From Halarchaeum nitratireducens (GTDB lineage Archaea > Halobacteriota > Halobacteria > Halobacteriales > Halobacteriaceae): a stretch of 64,000 nucleotides of DNA. Made by a program: the position numbers and the translations under genes. Where the stretch lies: the NCBI RefSeq assembly GCF_014647155.1, contig NZ_BMOQ01000002.1, positions 372,001 through 436,000 on the forward strand, written 5' to 3'. Positions 43,770-52,570 of this stretch are shown in pieces (the stretch's first letter is position 1; each line of letters opens with the position of its first letter). Under the pieces are notes generated by a model. It had not been told where the DNA came from. It made no database searches and saw only the letters and a list, made by a program, of their open reading frames with translations.

Positions 43770-44500
43770 GACCCGACCCCGGGGTCGTCCCCGTCCCACT
43801 CCGGTTTGTTCGGGAACTCCACGTACGCCTCGAGGCGCTCGCGCGCCCGATCCAGTACGGACGAGCCGTGATAGACGAGCCCGACCTCGAACTCGTAGTC
43901 GAGCAGCCGCTCCAGATTCCGCTCCGCGGCGACGAGGTCGTGCGAGTAGATCGCTTCGGGGAGGAGGAAGTAGCCGGCCGGGAGGCCGCGTCGATCGGCG
44001 CCGATGACCGCGTCGCCGAGGATGCCGAGGTCGCGTCCCTCGTCGACGAACGCGTAGTTGTCCGGCTTGTGCCCGGGGACGTGGACGGCCTCGAAGCCCG
44101 CGACGTCGTCCCCGTGACCGTAGCGCACGTCCGGGGGTGTGGCGACGTCGTCCGCGACGTCCGACTCCCGCGGCACGTACGTCTCGACGTCGAACGCGTC
44201 GACGACGGCGTCGTATCCGCCCACGTGGTCGAAGTCCGCGTGCGTGACGACCAGCCGCTCAACCTCGACGCCGAGGCCTCGGAGCCGCTCGATCAGCGTC
44301 TCGTTCGTCTCGGCCGGACCGGCGTCGAAGAGCGTCGGGCGCTCGCCGGTCACGACGTACGCGCGGAAGTAATCGCTCCCGTCGGGCCCGAGCCGGAGTT
44401 CGCGGACGCCCTCGGCGGGCGAGCGCACCCCGTCGCTCCCGGTCTCGGTCGCGGATCGTCTCTGATCGGGCGCGTCGGCCGTCGGCGGTCGATCGGTCAT
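43766..44500 (-). CDS. Metallo-beta-lactamase-fold hydrolase
   Basis: 244 aa from ATG 44498-44500, with a TTATCC TATA-like element about 30 nt upstream. The zinc motif THADFDHVGGYD (HxDxDH-type) and VPGHKPDN (third histidine) are present, plus LGDAVIGAD carrying the bridging Asp. Glyoxalase-II-like thioesterase, lactonase or other MBL enzyme; substrate not deducible. Confidence 0.85.
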   Translation of the reverse strand: MTDRPPTADAPDQRRSATETGSDGVRSPAEGVRELRLGPDGSDYFRAYVVTGERPTLFDAGPAETNETLIERLRGLGVEVERLVVTHADFDHVGGYDAVVDAFDVETYVPRESDVADDVATPPDVRYGHGDDVAGFEAVHVPGHKPDNYAFVDEGRDLGILGDAVIGADRRGLPAGYFLLPEAIYSHDLVAAERNLERLLDYEFEVGLVYHGSSVLDRARERLEAYVEFPNKPEWDGDDPGVGS

Positions 44501-44726
44501 CTTCGACCGGCGTCTCCACACGGACGCGGATAAGCGCTTTCCACGTACTGTTGGGTACTGGACCAAACAATCCGTATCCGTCCACCGTCCGGGGGTGACC
44601 TTATACAATATGTGTTGGTTATACCCGTGGTCATCGACCAAACCCGACCCCACTCCTATGCCTCCAGTTGGTGGATATAAGAGAAAAGCCTTTCAGTAGA
44701 AAACAAAACGCATAGAATGCGCCAAT
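44501..44726. promoter_or_regulatory. AT-rich promoter region of the second ABC/ureohydrolase operon
   Basis: GGATATAAG (44672-44680) is the best TATA box. GAGAAAAGCCTTTCAG follows it, similar to the urtA leader. ACCAAAC occurs twice (near 44560 and 44637). Divergent from the metallo-hydrolase gene. Confidence 0.5.
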
Positions 44727-45899
44727 ATGGATGGCAAAACAGAACCAAAAAAGAATATAACAAATAGAATGGGCACTTCAAGGCGGTCGTACCTGACCGG
44801 TGCGGCGGGGAGCGCGTTCGCCCTCACGGGACTCGCCGGCTGTCTCGGCGGTGGCGGCGGATCGGGCTCCTCGACCGAGACGACGGTGACGCCGACCGAG
44901 GACGACCCGCTCGTCGTCTCCGTCTTCGGGGGCGTGTTCAAGGAGGTCCTCGACGAACACCTCATTCAGCCCTTCCGCGAGGAGACGGGGATCCCGGTGG
45001 AGTCCCAAGCACAGGGCGGTGCGGCGAACGTCCTGCCGAAACTCGAGAGCGCCGTCCGCGGCGGGAACGCGCCCGTCGACGTCGCAGACATGTCCGCGAT
45101 CGGGACTCTTCGCGGTCGTCACTCGGACCTCTGGATGTCGTGGTCCGACGACGAGTTCGACAACGTCCCGAAGGTCTCAGACGACCTCATCACCCGCGCG
45201 AGCGACAGCGACGAGATCATCGGCGTCGGCTCACAGGCCTGGTTCATCAACCTCGTCAGCAACACGGAGGTGCTCGCCGACCCCCCGACGTCGTGGACGG
45301 CTCTCTGGGACTCGCAGTACGAGAGCCAACTCGGGCTCTTGACGCCCGCACAGACGAGCTTCCTCCTCGACATCACGGCGGCGACGCACTTCGATGGAGA
45401 GGACCTGCTCTCGACGAAAGACGGTATCACGCAGGTCTTCGAGAAGCTGGCGGCGGTCAAACCGCAGTCCAGTCTCTGGTACACGAACGAGGCGAACTTC
45501 GAGGCGCAGCTCAAGAGCGGCGACGCGCCCGCCGGCATGCTCTACAACGACGTGACGGTGGTGATGGAGGAGAACGGGGCTCCGGTCACCTCGACGTTCG
45601 TCGACGAGGGGTCGCTCCTCGACAGCGGTCGGTGGGTCGCCCCGCGGACGAGCGACAAGCGCGGCGCGATCGTCGAGTTCATCGACTACGCCTCCCGACC
45701 CGAGGTCCAGGATACGGTCTCGCGGAACCTCTACACCGCGCCGACGGTCGAGCAGCAGCACTCCTCGCTCGACGACCAGACGTTCGAGAAGATCGTCGGT
45801 CCCGGCCTCGATGCGGCGATCGTCCCCAACTACGAGATGTACATCGAGCGCGAGCAGTTCATCAACCAACAGTGGAACGAGCTGATCATCCAGTCGTGA
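44727..45899 (+). CDS. Polyamine-type ABC transporter substrate-binding lipoprotein (PotD/PotF-like)
   Basis: 390 aa. Twin-arginine motif TSRRSYLTG (Arg19-Arg20) and lipobox GLAGC with Cys39 mark a Tat-exported lipoprotein. ATG 44769 is an alternative start that shortens the n-region. The mature protein belongs to the type 2 binding-protein group for spermidine/putrescine and related cations (VVSVFGGVFKEVL, VGSQAWFINLV, GMLYNDVTVVMEENG). With ureohydrolases in the same operon a guanidino compound such as agmatine is a reasonable ligand, by inference. Confidence 0.85.
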   Translation: MDGKTEPKKNITNRMGTSRRSYLTGAAGSAFALTGLAGCLGGGGGSGSSTETTVTPTEDDPLVVSVFGGVFKEVLDEHLIQPFREETGIPVESQAQGGAANVLPKLESAVRGGNAPVDVADMSAIGTLRGRHSDLWMSWSDDEFDNVPKVSDDLITRASDSDEIIGVGSQAWFINLVSNTEVLADPPTSWTALWDSQYESQLGLLTPAQTSFLLDITAATHFDGEDLLSTKDGITQVFEKLAAVKPQSSLWYTNEANFEAQLKSGDAPAGMLYNDVTVVMEENGAPVTSTFVDEGSLLDSGRWVAPRTSDKRGAIVEFIDYASRPEVQDTVSRNLYTAPTVEQQHSSLDDQTFEKIVGPGLDAAIVPNYEMYIEREQFINQQWNELIIQS

Positions 45900-45900
45900 C

Positions 45901-46992
45901 ATGACCGGAATCGTTCTCGAAGGCGTCGACAAGTGGTACAACGACGACGTGCACGCCGTCGACGGCGTCTCCCTCGTCGTCGAGGACGGCGAGTTCGTCA
46001 CCCTCGTCGGCCCCTCGGGGTGCGGGAAGACGACGACGCTGCGGACCATCGCGGGGTTCGAGTCGCCGACCAGCGGGACGGTCGGCATCGACGGCCGCGA
46101 CGTGACGGACGTCGCTCCGGACGACCGCAACGCCGGGATGGTGTTCCAGGATTTCGCCCTCTTCCCGCACATGACGATCGCCGAGAACGTCGCGTACGGC
46201 CTGCGCGTTCAGGACGGCCACGAGGACGTCGACGTCGACGCCCGCGTCGAGGAGATGCTGGATCTGGTCGAACTCCCCGGGACGGCCGACCGAACGCCGG
46301 AACAGCTCTCCGGCGGCCAACAACAGCGCGTCGCGCTCGCGCGTGCCCTCGCTCCCCGGCCCGACGTCCTCCTGCTCGACGAGCCGCTAGCGAGCCTCGA
46401 TAAGAAACTGCGCGAGACGATGCAGGTCGAGATCAAACGCATCCAGCAGGAGACGGATATCACGACGCTGCTCGTCACGCACAACCAGACCGAGGCGCTC
46501 ACGATGTCCGATCGGATCGCCGTGATGAACGACGGACACCTGGCGCAGGTCGGCCCCCCGGAGGAGATCTACAACGACCCGAACTCCCGGTTCGTCGCCG
46601 ACTTCATCGGGACCGCGAACGTCCTCGAAGGGACGGTGACGCGCCTCGACGACGGCGTCGCGACCGTCGACTGCGGCGATCACGCGCTCCGGGCGACCGC
46701 CGACGAGGTCGCGGGGCCGGGTGACGACGTCTCCGTCGTCGTCCGCCCAGAGCGGACCGCGCTCGACGCGACGGCCGCCGACGGCGGTGCGGACCCGGAC
46801 GTGAACGCCTTCGAGGGGCGGATCGAACTCCGCCAGTTCATGGGCGATCGCGTCGAGTACCACGTCGACACCGGCGAGCGAACGCTCATCTCGGTGCGCG
46901 ACGCGGAGAGTCCGGGACTCGACGTCGGCGATCCCGTCGTCGCCAGCGCCCCCGTCGACGACTGCCTACTCGTCGGGACCACGGATGACTGA
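45901..46992 (+). CDS. Polyamine-type ABC transporter ATPase (PotA-like)
   Basis: 363 aa. Walker [11 protein letters not shown] (37-46), Q-loop [12 protein letters not shown], signature [15 protein letters not shown], Walker [12 protein letters not shown] and switch [11 protein letters not shown]-terminal TOBE domain (about 270-360) is typical of the CUT1/PotA/FbpC group. Starts 1 nt after the binding-protein stop. Confidence 0.92.
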   Translation: MTGIVLEGVDKWYNDDVHAVDGVSLVVEDGEFVTLVGPSGCGKTTTLRTIAGFESPTSGTVGIDGRDVTDVAPDDRNAGMVFQDFALFPHMTIAENVAYGLRVQDGHEDVDVDARVEEMLDLVELPGTADRTPEQLSGGQQQRVALARALAPRPDVLLLDEPLASLDKKLRETMQVEIKRIQQETDITTLLVTHNQTEALTMSDRIAVMNDGHLAQVGPPEEIYNDPNSRFVADFIGTANVLEGTVTRLDDGVATVDCGDHALRATADEVAGPGDDVSVVVRPERTALDATAADGGADPDVNAFEGRIELRQFMGDRVEYHVDTGERTLISVRDAESPGLDVGDPVVASAPVDDCLLVGTTDD

Positions 46993-47905
46993 TACGACCC
47001 ACGTCGACGCCGACGACCGCCGCGCCTTCACCGGGTCGCTCCCGTCGCCGAAGTACCTCGTCGCCTCGTACCCCGTGGCGATGCTCGTGGTGCTCTTCGG
47101 CGTCCCGTTCTGCCTCCTGCTCGTCTTCAGCTTCTACCAGAACGTCGAAGGCGGCTACTTCGCGCCGGGGTTCACCCTCGAAAACTACGCTCGCTTCCTC
47201 ACGAGCGACCTCTACCTCGGTCGGACGCTGTTCACCTTCGAGGTGTCCGTCGCGACCGCCTTAGCGTGTCTCGTCCTCGGCTACCCGCTCGCGTACTACC
47301 TCGCGCGCCTCGACGGCGGCTTCCGCCGCCAAGCGTACCTGACGACGGTCGTCTCGACCCTCTGGCTGACGTTCATCATCCGCGGCTACGCGTGGCAGGT
47401 CCTGCTCGGCGAGCGCGGGATCGTCACGCGCGCGCTGGCGGCGCTCGGTCTCGTCCCGTCCGGGGAGGCGCTCACGCCCGGCCTCGGCGCGCTCCTGGTC
47501 GGGATGGTCTACGTCTTCCTCCCGTTCATGGTGCTCTCGCTCTACACCACGATCAAGGACATCGACCGGAGCCTCGAGGAGGCGTCGCGGAACCTCGGCG
47601 CGGGGCCGGTCACGACGTTCCTGCGCGTGACCCTCCCGCTCTCGAAGAACGGGATCGCGAGCGGGACGACGCTCGTCTTCATCCTCTCGCTCGGCGTCTA
47701 CGTCCTCCCCCGTCTCCTCGGCGGGCCGTCGCAGTGGACGCTCCCCGTCCTCATCGGCAATCAGGTCGGCGTCGAGGGGAACGTCCCCTTCGGGGCCGCG
47801 ATCAGCGTCGTGTTGGTCGTCTTCATCGCCGTCGTCGTCGGCGGCGTCGCGCTCATCGTCCGCGATTCCGATCCCGACCCGAGCGACGCGGAGGTGGAGG
47901 CGTGA
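46985..47905 (+). CDS. Polyamine-type ABC transporter permease (PotB-like)
   Basis: 306 aa inner-membrane permease with about six hydrophobic segments. The EAA coupling loop is SLEEASRNLGAGPVTTFLRV near 195-215. Start overlaps the ATPase gene by 8 nt. Pairs with the next permease. Confidence 0.9.
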   Translation: MTDTTHVDADDRRAFTGSLPSPKYLVASYPVAMLVVLFGVPFCLLLVFSFYQNVEGGYFAPGFTLENYARFLTSDLYLGRTLFTFEVSVATALACLVLGYPLAYYLARLDGGFRRQAYLTTVVSTLWLTFIIRGYAWQVLLGERGIVTRALAALGLVPSGEALTPGLGALLVGMVYVFLPFMVLSLYTTIKDIDRSLEEASRNLGAGPVTTFLRVTLPLSKNGIASGTTLVFILSLGVYVLPRLLGGPSQWTLPVLIGNQVGVEGNVPFGAAISVVLVVFIAVVVGGVALIVRDSDPDPSDAEVEA

Positions 47906-48699
47906 ACACGCGTATCCGGGACGCGATCTGCCGGCTGGCGCTTCGCACGTACGTCTCCGCGGTGCTGGTGTTCATCCTCCTCCCGCTGGTGACGATCGCC
48001 GCGATGTCGTTCACCCCCGGCGAGTTCCTCCAGTTCCCGCCCCAGGGGTTCTCGCTCCGGTGGTACCACGAGCTCGCCGCGTCGTCGCAGTGGATGACGG
48101 CGCTCCGCAACAGCCTCGTCGTCGCCCTCGGCTCCGCGATCCTCGCGACCACCATCGGCGGGGCGTCGGCCTACGCGCTCTACCGGTACGACTACCGCTT
48201 CGGGGCGCTCCTCGCGGGGCTCACGACCGTCCCGACGCTCCTCCCGCCCGTCATCCTCGGCGTCGCGTTCATGACGTTCTTCGTCAGCCTCGGCGTCGTC
48301 GGCCAGGTGTCGAACCTCGTCGTCGCGCACGCCGTCTTCGTCACGCCGTTCCCCTTCGTGCTGATCTCGCAGGGGCTCGACGAGGTCGACCGGAGCTACG
48401 AGGAGGCCTCGCGGAACCTCGGCGCGTCGCGGCTGACGACGCTCCGAACCATCACGCTCCCGCTCGTCCGAGCGAACGTCTTCTCCGGCGCGCTCTTCGC
48501 GTTCATCCTCTCGCTCAACGAGTACATCATCGCGTGGCTCGTCGCCGGCTTCGCGTTCAAGACGATCCCGATCCAGATCTTCACCAGCCTGCGCTACTCC
48601 TACTCCCCGATCATCGCGGCGATCAGCGTGGTGTTCATCCTCGCGACCGTCGCCGTGATGTTCGGCATCGACCGGCTCTCCGGGGGGATCTGGGAGTGA
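47902..48699 (+). CDS. Polyamine-type ABC transporter permease (PotC-like)
   Basis: 265 aa from GTG 47902, which overlaps the upstream stop as GTGA and has GGAGG just before it. About six hydrophobic segments and an EAA loop (SYEEASRNLGASRLTTLRTI). The frame is open far upstream but those codons lie inside the first permease gene. Confidence 0.9.
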   Translation: MNTRIRDAICRLALRTYVSAVLVFILLPLVTIAAMSFTPGEFLQFPPQGFSLRWYHELAASSQWMTALRNSLVVALGSAILATTIGGASAYALYRYDYRFGALLAGLTTVPTLLPPVILGVAFMTFFVSLGVVGQVSNLVVAHAVFVTPFPFVLISQGLDEVDRSYEEASRNLGASRLTTLRTITLPLVRANVFSGALFAFILSLNEYIIAWLVAGFAFKTIPIQIFTSLRYSYSPIIAAISVVFILATVAVMFGIDRLSGGIWE

Positions 48700-48742
48700 C
48701 GACACGCCCGCACAGGACCGCAACCACCCACCATCGACACAC

Positions 48743-49723
48743 ATGAGTCACGAACCCACCGACGCAGCGTACGAATCGCTTCCCGAACTCAGCTTCGCCG
48801 GCGCATCGACCTTTCTGAAGGCGCCGTCGGCCGATCCCGAAACGGTCGACGCGGACATCGCCGTCGTCGGCGCGCCCTACGACGGCGCCGTCTCGCGGCG
48901 TCCCGGAACGCGGTACGGGCCGAAGGCGCTCCGCGAAGCGAGCGCGTGGTACGAGTACTTCGTCGGCGCGCCCGACGGCGCGTACAACGTCGATACCGAG
49001 CGCACCGTCGACTACGGCGAGATCGAGATCCGCGACTGCGGCGACGTTCCCGTCGTCCCCAACGACGTCGATCGCACCCGCTCGCAGATCGAGGGGTACG
49101 TCGAGACGGTCGCGGAGCGGGCCTTCCCCGTCGTCCTCGGTGGCGATCACTACTGCACGTACCCGGCGTTCTGCGGGTACGCCGACGCCGTCGACGCCGA
49201 CGTCGGACTCGTCCACCTCGACGCGCACAGCGACACGACGGACGACAGCGACCTCTACGGCGAGCACTGGCACGGGTCGCCGATGGCGCGCATCGACGAC
49301 TCCGAGCACGGCGGCTACGAGAACCACGCGATGATCGGCCTCCGCGGGTACGAACGCCCCGCGTTCGCCGATCTCGTCTCGGACGGCGACGTCCACCTCG
49401 ACACCGCCGCCGACGTCCGCGAGCGGGGGATCGATGCCTGCGTCGCCGACGCGATCGAGCACGCGAGCGACGGCGTCGATCACGTCTACCTCACGGTCGA
49501 CATCGACGTCACCGACCCCGCCTTCGCCCCCGGGACGGGCACGCCGGAGTTCGGCGGGATCTCCGCCGCCGACCTCTTCCGCGCGATGGACCTCCTCGGC
49601 GACTGCGACGCGATCGGCGCGATGGACCTGATGGAGGTCGCCCCGGGCCTCGACGCGAACGAGATGACGCCGATGCTCGGCGCGAACGCCGTCGTCCGCT
49701 TCCTGGAGAGTCGATTCCTGTGA
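48743..49723 (+). CDS. Arginase/agmatinase-family ureohydrolase (first copy)
   Basis: Releases urea from a guanidino substrate with two Mn(II) ions (nickel in some relatives). 326 aa. All metal ligands are present: His136 (LGGDHY), Asp160, His162 and Asp164 (LDAHSDTTD), Asp253 and Asp255 (VDIDVTDPAFAPGTGTPE). The HWHGSPMARI segment fits agmatinase-like rather than arginase enzymes. It starts 43 nt after the permease gene, so transporter and enzyme are co-transcribed. Substrate could be agmatine, guanidinobutyrate, guanidinopropionate or guanidine itself. Confidence 0.88.
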   Translation: MSHEPTDAAYESLPELSFAGASTFLKAPSADPETVDADIAVVGAPYDGAVSRRPGTRYGPKALREASAWYEYFVGAPDGAYNVDTERTVDYGEIEIRDCGDVPVVPNDVDRTRSQIEGYVETVAERAFPVVLGGDHYCTYPAFCGYADAVDADVGLVHLDAHSDTTDDSDLYGEHWHGSPMARIDDSEHGGYENHAMIGLRGYERPAFADLVSDGDVHLDTAADVRERGIDACVADAIEHASDGVDHVYLTVDIDVTDPAFAPGTGTPEFGGISAADLFRAMDLLGDCDAIGAMDLMEVAPGLDANEMTPMLGANAVVRFLESRFL

Positions 49724-50439
49724 TCCCGACGGACGGCTCCCCGATCGGCGACACGCCGGCGCTCCTCGTCATCGACCTCCAGCAGGGAGACCCCGAGACC
49801 GACGAGGCGATGGTCTCCGACGCCGGCTCCGTCGCGGGCGGCTACGACGCGATCATCGAGCACACGAACGAGCTCGTCGCGGCCGCCCGCGACGCCGACG
49901 TGCCCGTGATCTGGTTCAAGGAGCTCCACCGCCCCGACTTCGCGGACTACGGCGCGGAACTCGAGTCCTGCGAGCCGCCACACACTCTCCGCGGGTCGGC
50001 CGCCGAGCGGTTGCACCCCGACCTCGACGTCGATGCCGACGGCGACGACCTCCCGCCCGCGGAGTACGTCGTCGAGAAGCGCCGATACAACTGCTTCCAC
50101 CGGACGGAGCTCGAACACCTGCTGGCGACGTACGACGTCGATACGGTCCTCCTCGCGGGAACCATGACGAACGTCTGCGTCCACTACACTGCCCACGGCG
50201 CTCACGAGCGCGAGTACGCCTTTCGCGCCGTCGAGGAGTGCGTCGCCGCCCCGACGGCGGAGCTCCACGAGATCGGCCTCCGCTGTATGCGCTACCTCCA
50301 GCCCCGCGGGGTCCGCGGGCTCGACGACGTGACGGGCGCGTTGGCCGACTACGACGGGAACCCGGTCGTTCGGCGCGTCACAGAGACGGGCCGCGTCACG
50401 GACGACGTCGGCGCGGTATCGACGGACGTGAGCAAGTAG
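49720..50439 (+). CDS. Isochorismatase-like cysteine hydrolase
   Basis: 239 aa from GTG 49720, overlapping the upstream stop as GTGA. The catalytic triad of the family is Asp19 (LVIDLQQGD), Lys120 (VVEKRRYNCF) and Cys153 (GTMTNVCVHYTA), with the usual cis-peptide at GTMT. Relatives are nicotinamidase, N-carbamoyl amidohydrolases, biuret hydrolase and ureidoacrylate hydrolase. Between two ureohydrolases, a role on a carbamoyl or amide intermediate is plausible but unproven. Confidence 0.88.
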   Translation: MIPTDGSPIGDTPALLVIDLQQGDPETDEAMVSDAGSVAGGYDAIIEHTNELVAAARDADVPVIWFKELHRPDFADYGAELESCEPPHTLRGSAAERLHPDLDVDADGDDLPPAEYVVEKRRYNCFHRTELEHLLATYDVDTVLLAGTMTNVCVHYTAHGAHEREYAFRAVEECVAAPTAELHEIGLRCMRYLQPRGVRGLDDVTGALADYDGNPVVRRVTETGRVTDDVGAVSTDVSK

Positions 50440-50440
50440 G

Positions 50441-51358
50441 GTGCGCGACCCGCTCCAAACGCCGCGTTTCGCCGGCGTCGCGACGTTCATGCGCTCGCCG
50501 CACCGCCCCGACTTGGACGGGACTGACGCCGACGTCGCCTTCCTCGGGGTCCCGTACGACGACGCGACGACGTACCGCTCCGGCGCGCGATTCGGTCCGC
50601 GCGCGATCCGCGCGGCGTCGACCCTCCTCAAACCGTACAACCCCGCCACGGACACATCGCTCGGCGACCTCTCGATCGTCGACCACGACGACGCGCCGGT
50701 CGTCCCCGGCTACACCGAGGCGACCTTCGAGGCGGTCGAGTCGCGCGTCGCGTCCGTGCTCGCCCGCGGCGTCTTTCCGGTTCTCGCGGGCGGTGATCAC
50801 TCCACGACGCTTCCCGTCCTGCGCGCCGTCGCCGCCGAGCACGGTCCGGTCTCGCTGGTGCAGTTCGACGCCCACGCCGACCTCTGGATGGAGTACTTCG
50901 GGAAGCCGTACAACCACGGCACGACCGTCCACCACGCGATCGAGGAGGGGCTGATCGACCCCGAGACGTCCATCCGGATCGGCGACCGCGGCGGCCTCTA
51001 CGGCGCCGCGGACGTCGAGCGATTCGCGGACGCCGGGATCGACTACTTTACGATGGACGAGTTCGCGGCCCACGACGTCGCGTCGATCGGCGACGCCATC
51101 GCTGCGCACGTCGACGGCCCGACGTTCGCCACGATCGACGTCGACGTCGTCGATCCGGCGTTCGCTCCCGGAACGGGGACGCCGATGCCGGGCGGAATGA
51201 GCGCGCGCGAGCTCCTGTCGCTCACGCGCGACCTCGTCGGCGTCGACGTCGTCGAGGTCGCGCCGCCGTACGATCACGGCGACGTGACGGCGGTGCTCGC
51301 CGCGAACGTCCTCTTCGAGGCGCTGTGCGCGGCGCGCGAGGGCGGGTCGATCGCCTGA
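50441..51358 (+). CDS. Arginase/agmatinase-family ureohydrolase (second copy)
   Basis: 305 aa from GTG 50441, 1 nt after the previous stop. Metal ligands His120 (AGGDHS), Asp143, His145 and Asp147 (FDAHADLW), Asp233 and Asp235 (IDVDVVDPAFAPGTGTPMPGG). It diverges from the first copy around the substrate loops (KPYNHGTTVHHAIEEGLID, close to classical agmatinase). The two copies either act on different substrates or form a hetero-oligomer. Confidence 0.9.
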   Translation: MRDPLQTPRFAGVATFMRSPHRPDLDGTDADVAFLGVPYDDATTYRSGARFGPRAIRAASTLLKPYNPATDTSLGDLSIVDHDDAPVVPGYTEATFEAVESRVASVLARGVFPVLAGGDHSTTLPVLRAVAAEHGPVSLVQFDAHADLWMEYFGKPYNHGTTVHHAIEEGLIDPETSIRIGDRGGLYGAADVERFADAGIDYFTMDEFAAHDVASIGDAIAAHVDGPTFATIDVDVVDPAFAPGTGTPMPGGMSARELLSLTRDLVGVDVVEVAPPYDHGDVTAVLAANVLFEALCAAREGGSIA

Positions 51359-51401
51359 CTCCTCGGGACGGGGAGAGAGGGAGAACTCGCGTTGCCGCGC
51401 C

Positions 51402-51929
51402 TCACGTACCGCGGCGGAGCGCGCCGACGCCGAACAGCCCGGTCCCGACGGCGACCGTCGCGGTCCCCGCGATCAGCAGTCGGAGGCCGACGACGTGCGG
51501 GCCGAAGAAGACGAGGCCGTACGGCACGCGCCCGACGCTGATGAGGCTGTAGCCGGTGAGCATCGTGAGGACGGCGGGCGTGTCCGCGCCCCGATCGCGC
51601 ATCCGGTCGATGATGGGGTAGACGGCGTACGGTCCGCCGGGGACGAGGCCGGCGACGAGACCGGCGGCAACGACCTCGTGGGCGCTCGCGGACGCGCCGA
51701 GGAACTCGGCGAGCCTCTCTTCCGGGAGGAGCTCCCCGATGGCGCTCGCGAGGAAGAACGCGGCGACGATGGTCGTGGCGAGGCTCGTGATCGTCGAGAG
51801 CCCGCCCGCGAGGCCGGCCCGGGCGACGCCCGGGTCAGTGACGGCCAGATAACCGTAGAGGATGAGCGTGCCGAGGACGACGACGCGCTGTCCCCACGAG
51901 TCGCCGACGAGCACGTCGAGACGACTCAC
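51402..51929 (-). CDS. Half-size membrane permease, DUF318/nucleoside-recognition-like (paralogue 2)
   Basis: 175 aa from GTG 51927-51929 with four to five hydrophobic segments. The glycine-proline motif GLVPGGPYAVYPII and RVPYGLVFF repeat almost unchanged in the neighbouring gene, so the pair arose by tandem duplication. The look is that of one half of a DUF318-type (YraQ/ArsP-like) permease; substrate unknown. Start overlaps the upstream gene by 4 nt (GTGA), which suggests a heterodimer made in equal amounts. Confidence 0.65.
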   Translation of the reverse strand: MSRLDVLVGDSWGQRVVVLGTLILYGYLAVTDPGVARAGLAGGLSTITSLATTIVAAFFLASAIGELLPEERLAEFLGASASAHEVVAAGLVAGLVPGGPYAVYPIIDRMRDRGADTPAVLTMLTGYSLISVGRVPYGLVFFGPHVVGLRLLIAGTATVAVGTGLFGVGALRRGT

Positions 51930-52441
51930 GCACCGATCACCACCGCGATGACGGCGGCGAACGCGACCGTCACGACGACGCCGATGGCGACGCGTGCGGC
52001 GACGATCCGCTCCTCGAAGAAGACGAGGCCGTACGGGACGCGCAAGAGCCCGATCCCGCCGTAGCCGACGAGCAGCGCGAGGACGGCCGCCAGTCCCGCG
52101 CCGTTGTCCGCGACCTCGGCGATGATGGGGTAGACGGCGTAGGGACCGCCGGGGAGGGCGCCCCCGACGAGGCCGGCGAGCACGACGCCCGGCACGCCCG
52201 CGGCACCGCCGATCAGTCCGGCGACGGCGTCTCGCGGGAGGAGTCGGCCGATGGCGCTCGCCAACAGGAGCGCGGCGAGGACGAGCGTCGTGAGCATGCC
52301 CAGCGTCTTCGCCCCGCGTTCCGCCGCCGCGCGCGCCGTCGACGGCCGACGTACGGCCAGATAGCCGTAGAGGACGAGCGTTCCGACGACGACGACGCGT
52401 TGGCCGACACTCGCGCCGATCAGGAGATCCAGGACCGACAT
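51926..52441 (-). CDS. Half-size membrane permease, DUF318/nucleoside-recognition-like (paralogue 1)
   Basis: 171 aa from ATG 52439-52441. Similar N-terminus to its neighbour (VLDLLIGASVGQRVVVVGTL versus RLDVLVGDSWGQRVVVLGTL) and the same GGPYAVYPII and RVPYGLVFFEE motifs. Four to five hydrophobic segments. First gene of the two-gene operon; divergent from the acetyltransferase. Confidence 0.65.
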   Translation of the reverse strand: MSVLDLLIGASVGQRVVVVGTLVLYGYLAVRRPSTARAAAERGAKTLGMLTTLVLAALLLASAIGRLLPRDAVAGLIGGAAGVPGVVLAGLVGGALPGGPYAVYPIIAEVADNGAGLAAVLALLVGYGGIGLLRVPYGLVFFEERIVAARVAIGVVVTVAFAAVIAVVIGA

Positions 52442-52570
52442 ACGGTCGCTGTCGTCCGCGATTCGCTTGTAGGTGGGCGATTCCCTATCCACGCAGACAA
52501 CATATCTAGTGAAAATATGGGCACAAAAACCTATTTGTATGATGCGTACGTACACAGATTCGAGAACAAG

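Noticed and set aside
46985-47905. One long permease frame from 47266 to 48699
   Set aside because: The first 210 codons are an out-of-frame reading of the PotB-like gene. The real PotC-like protein starts at GTG 47902 with GGAGG upstream.
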